Source: an uncultured Clostridia bacterium (GTDB lineage: Bacteria; Bacillota; Clostridia; TANB77; CAG-508). Taken from it: a DNA stretch of 64,000 bases. Location of the stretch: NCBI GenBank assembly GCA_944393505.1, contig CALYAK010000003.1, positions 1 to 64,000 on the forward strand, written 5' to 3'. This document shows positions 63,501 to 64,000 of this stretch, piece after piece; positions within the stretch are counted from its first letter, which is position 1, and the number at the start of each line of letters is the position of its first letter. The position numbers and the translations under genes are program-made. The notes under the pieces were generated by a model. It was given only the letters and a program-made list of their open reading frames with translations, ran no database searches and was not told the DNA's origin.

Positions 63501-63527
63501 GTCAGAGCCTTTTCCTTGATCATCCAT
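60525..63527 (-). CDS. large membrane-anchored cell-wall hydrolase with NlpC/P60, lysozyme-like and CHAP-like domains (copy 1)
   Basis: The 1000-aa protein shares the N-terminal half with the 55799 gene, including a transmembrane helix (IIIILVFVLIAALFWGVI) and NlpC/P60 domain (GGTVDCSGFVSW, GHIQIYAGNG). Its next domain is a phage-type (GH24-like) lysozyme with FLDFLKAWEGT, the putative catalytic Glu, then GIPTVGFGVALK and LNQQQIDALVAIKYQYGN. The last domain resembles a second CHAP/NlpC peptidase (RGGYCLAWVNDVY, then RIYGHVAIYIGNGQVVDN). RBS AAAGAGGTG precedes the ATG. Three hydrolase domains on one anchored protein suggest a wall-opening role for a secretion or transfer machine. Confidence 0.84.
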   Translation of the reverse strand: MDDQGKGSDFLKNIGKNAARFIGGFFKTKIKFAIIIILVFVLIAALFWGVIDGAFEKLSEVASGLKDSVVVEDKNIIIPEDFKEEIMKRLEAVGLNASELNLGGNIEYLSNWMEAEIVTSYPYMGGDGLQGVITVQSRNTDGTTTDLTYTELENMENMLANGDANAKNYFSTSGSNMITAKTVYASDGTTSIQRNEFNYEMMVAAYSTPFEFFVALCLITQSPEFVNELANYTKNTTIEITLLESLTTTTTTTNVAGKQTTMTYKTENGVRIDGSETETTADYVEDPIVEVSYISSVTPIVTEARTLFVEKTVEPIYTDRVQDAEPILTDLEDRIGNLELIDTETTGTGNNQVVTRTYQRVSITDLVQTVNISTHYQTWQSGTNDVRDNTDAFLSFIVNETGDLPSASAGSQPEEEIDLSQVTGFARNILEKAADCKQYVASNGFTYGATGNVPITSTGGTVDCSGFVSWVLYEAGYRATFGGHQWNVSRFESNPLGWQEITSFDAIQPGDLIIMNDDKGNYAGHIQIYAGNGLYYNCGYTGAIQEPGATTSTRTEKDFNLALRPSTPSQEELNGTVATTPSSEKDVIVEGIYILYDVPGSSAPLSPRDNLVTGAELLFKLLGSNERTQIYETIMRYILYRLTGHNYGVTELDLSLFSGASFTGVSGSGSAFLDFLKAWEGTRTDSEGHYMVADDGVGIPTVGFGVALKYNVERFAAKGVTGVETWQIGDNCYYDHGVDNSIIDSIMMEEINDSRNEVKKATEACVPPLNQQQIDALVAIKYQYGNIGNFVQMWNQYGNTDALRENVQAYRSGGGLGQHYFKTNPSVGRAEANWKLFHEGIYVDKSGNQIIGISGSEEANELQLKIVAVAQNSAAYGISARGGYCLAWVNDVYEAAGVAVERKCCAYCSGYNFGVSKDFSIIPVGAAVYGESFTQAGRIYGHVAIYIGNGQVVDNIGYVRTTSLENWISSYPDGCWGWTSSTPVNPAYPVTKGLIHAGRH

Positions 63528-63542
63528 TGTTTCACCTCTTTT

Positions 63543-64000
63543 CTAAAAGTTCACATATAATAATACCTTTTTATTGTAATTTGCTTTATCTTGACTTGCT
63601 AAATATCCTTCATAATCTAAAACAGCATTCGAAAAATAAATAGCACTTGTTGTATCTCTTCCATTAAAGGATTTATTAAATTTAATATTAAATGTTTTTA
63701 CTTCACCTGGCTGTAATACAAGATTTTCTTCCGTCAATTCATGAATATAGGAAGTATATGTTACCTTTTTGTCTTCTCCTCCCACTAGATAAGTAGAACT
63801 TGTATTTTCCTTTGGATCTAAGCAAATCACCTGATCGGTTTCATTTTGAATCATTAAATTATATTGTTCATATTCATTGTATACATTTTTGTTTCTCACT
63901 GTTATGGTTATTCCATAAGCAGATGATGATTTATCAAGCTGTGTTCTTCCCATATATGCATTAATATTTAAAACATATTGGTCGTTGATCTTGTCTACGG
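63543..64000 (-). CDS. C-terminal part of an unknown protein cut by the window edge
   Basis: The frame is open to the right edge, so the 5' end is missing; at least 152 aa are visible. The fragment is beta-rich with Asn, Thr and Tyr (NVYNEYEQYNLMIQNETDQV, VLQPGEVKTFNIKFNKSF) and looks like an immunoglobulin-like extracellular domain. It stops 15 nt before the 1000-aa hydrolase gene and probably belongs to the same operon. Confidence 0.65.
   Translation of the reverse strand, partial: VDKINDQYVLNINAYMGRTQLDKSSSAYGITITVRNKNVYNEYEQYNLMIQNETDQVICLDPKENTSSTYLVGGEDKKVTYTSYIHELTEENLVLQPGEVKTFNIKFNKSFNGRDTTSAIYFSNAVLDYEGYLASQDKANYNKKVLLYVNF

Larger units (their letters stand above)
54435..63527 (-). 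repeat. tandem duplication of a two-gene module
   Basis: Genes 60525+59176 and 55799+54435 are paralogous pairs in the same order. The large proteins are almost identical around the membrane anchor (ALFWGVIDGAFEKLSEVASG) and in the NlpC/P60 domain, but differ at their C-termini. The small partners are most alike in the last 120 residues (ENYVKE, IYRYEVTI, TFSMSLGEGT). Confidence 0.9.

Overview
The window comes from a low-GC, Gram-positive anaerobe of the Clostridia type, probably an uncultured gut lineage. The grounds are dnaG-rpoD, CarD/CdnL, yqfC-yqfD, DUF3048, MinD/MinE-RodA, a four-subunit ferredoxin-dependent 2-oxoacid oxidoreductase, a lysine riboswitch and near-consensus sigma-A promoters. 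Most genes are on the minus strand. I saw no rRNA, tRNA, CRISPR array or insertion sequence.

The main result is a translational one. Seven genes look split: feoB, a repeat surface protein, yqfD (twice), an acyltransferase, smc, a GerS/LolA-like gene and dusB. At all eight breaks the zero frame holds the arginine codon CGG followed by A or G. Advancing one base there restores a full-length product: SMC 1183 aa, DusB 321 aa, YqfD 394 aa. Reading every coding frame by eye I found only nine in-frame CGG codons in about 64 kb. Eight are these sites. In the ninth (a 111-aa ORF) a +1 shift would give an immediate TGA that overlaps an ATG. This looks like an unassigned or hungry CGG codon tied to systematic +1 frameshifting, most simply by skipping C and reading GGR as Gly.

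Layout. 1-5 kb: an unknown acidic protein, rpoD, dnaG, carD, dut. 5-8 kb: feoA-feoB. 8-11 kb: a deoxyribosyltransferase-Maf fusion, pepD and a GNAT-like gene under a lysine riboswitch. 11-19 kb: an unknown gene, rimO, a CapA-like gene, two acyl-CoA synthetase paralogues, an Rpn-like nuclease. 19-26 kb: a repeat-rich surface protein with a decayed 5' end, a small gene behind an attenuator-like hairpin, an AAA+ ATPase. 26-31 kb: yqfC-yqfD-unknown-ybeY-dgkA/PAP2-DUF3048. 31-38 kb: a Fur-family regulator with its box, a YvyF-like protein, pyrimidine nucleoside phosphorylase, rnhB, a pilin-like protein, an acyltransferase, htrA, an M23 endopeptidase. 38-51 kb: smc, a Cys-rich protein, an MTA/SAH deaminase, an HD-GYP protein, MazF/EndoA, GerS-like, dusB-rodA-minE-minD, a pseudopilin-like gene. 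51-54 kb: porGDAB. 54-64 kb: a tandemly duplicated two-gene module (large membrane-anchored cell-wall hydrolase plus single-pass companion) that runs off the right edge.

Regulatory DNA is very compact. Several promoters have their -35 box inside, or directly after, the intrinsic terminator of the preceding gene (rpoD/129-500, dut/carD, rimO/11641, 42311/mtaD, mtaD/HD-GYP, fur/yqfC). Two genes carry a hairpin between a strong Shine-Dalgarno sequence and the start codon.
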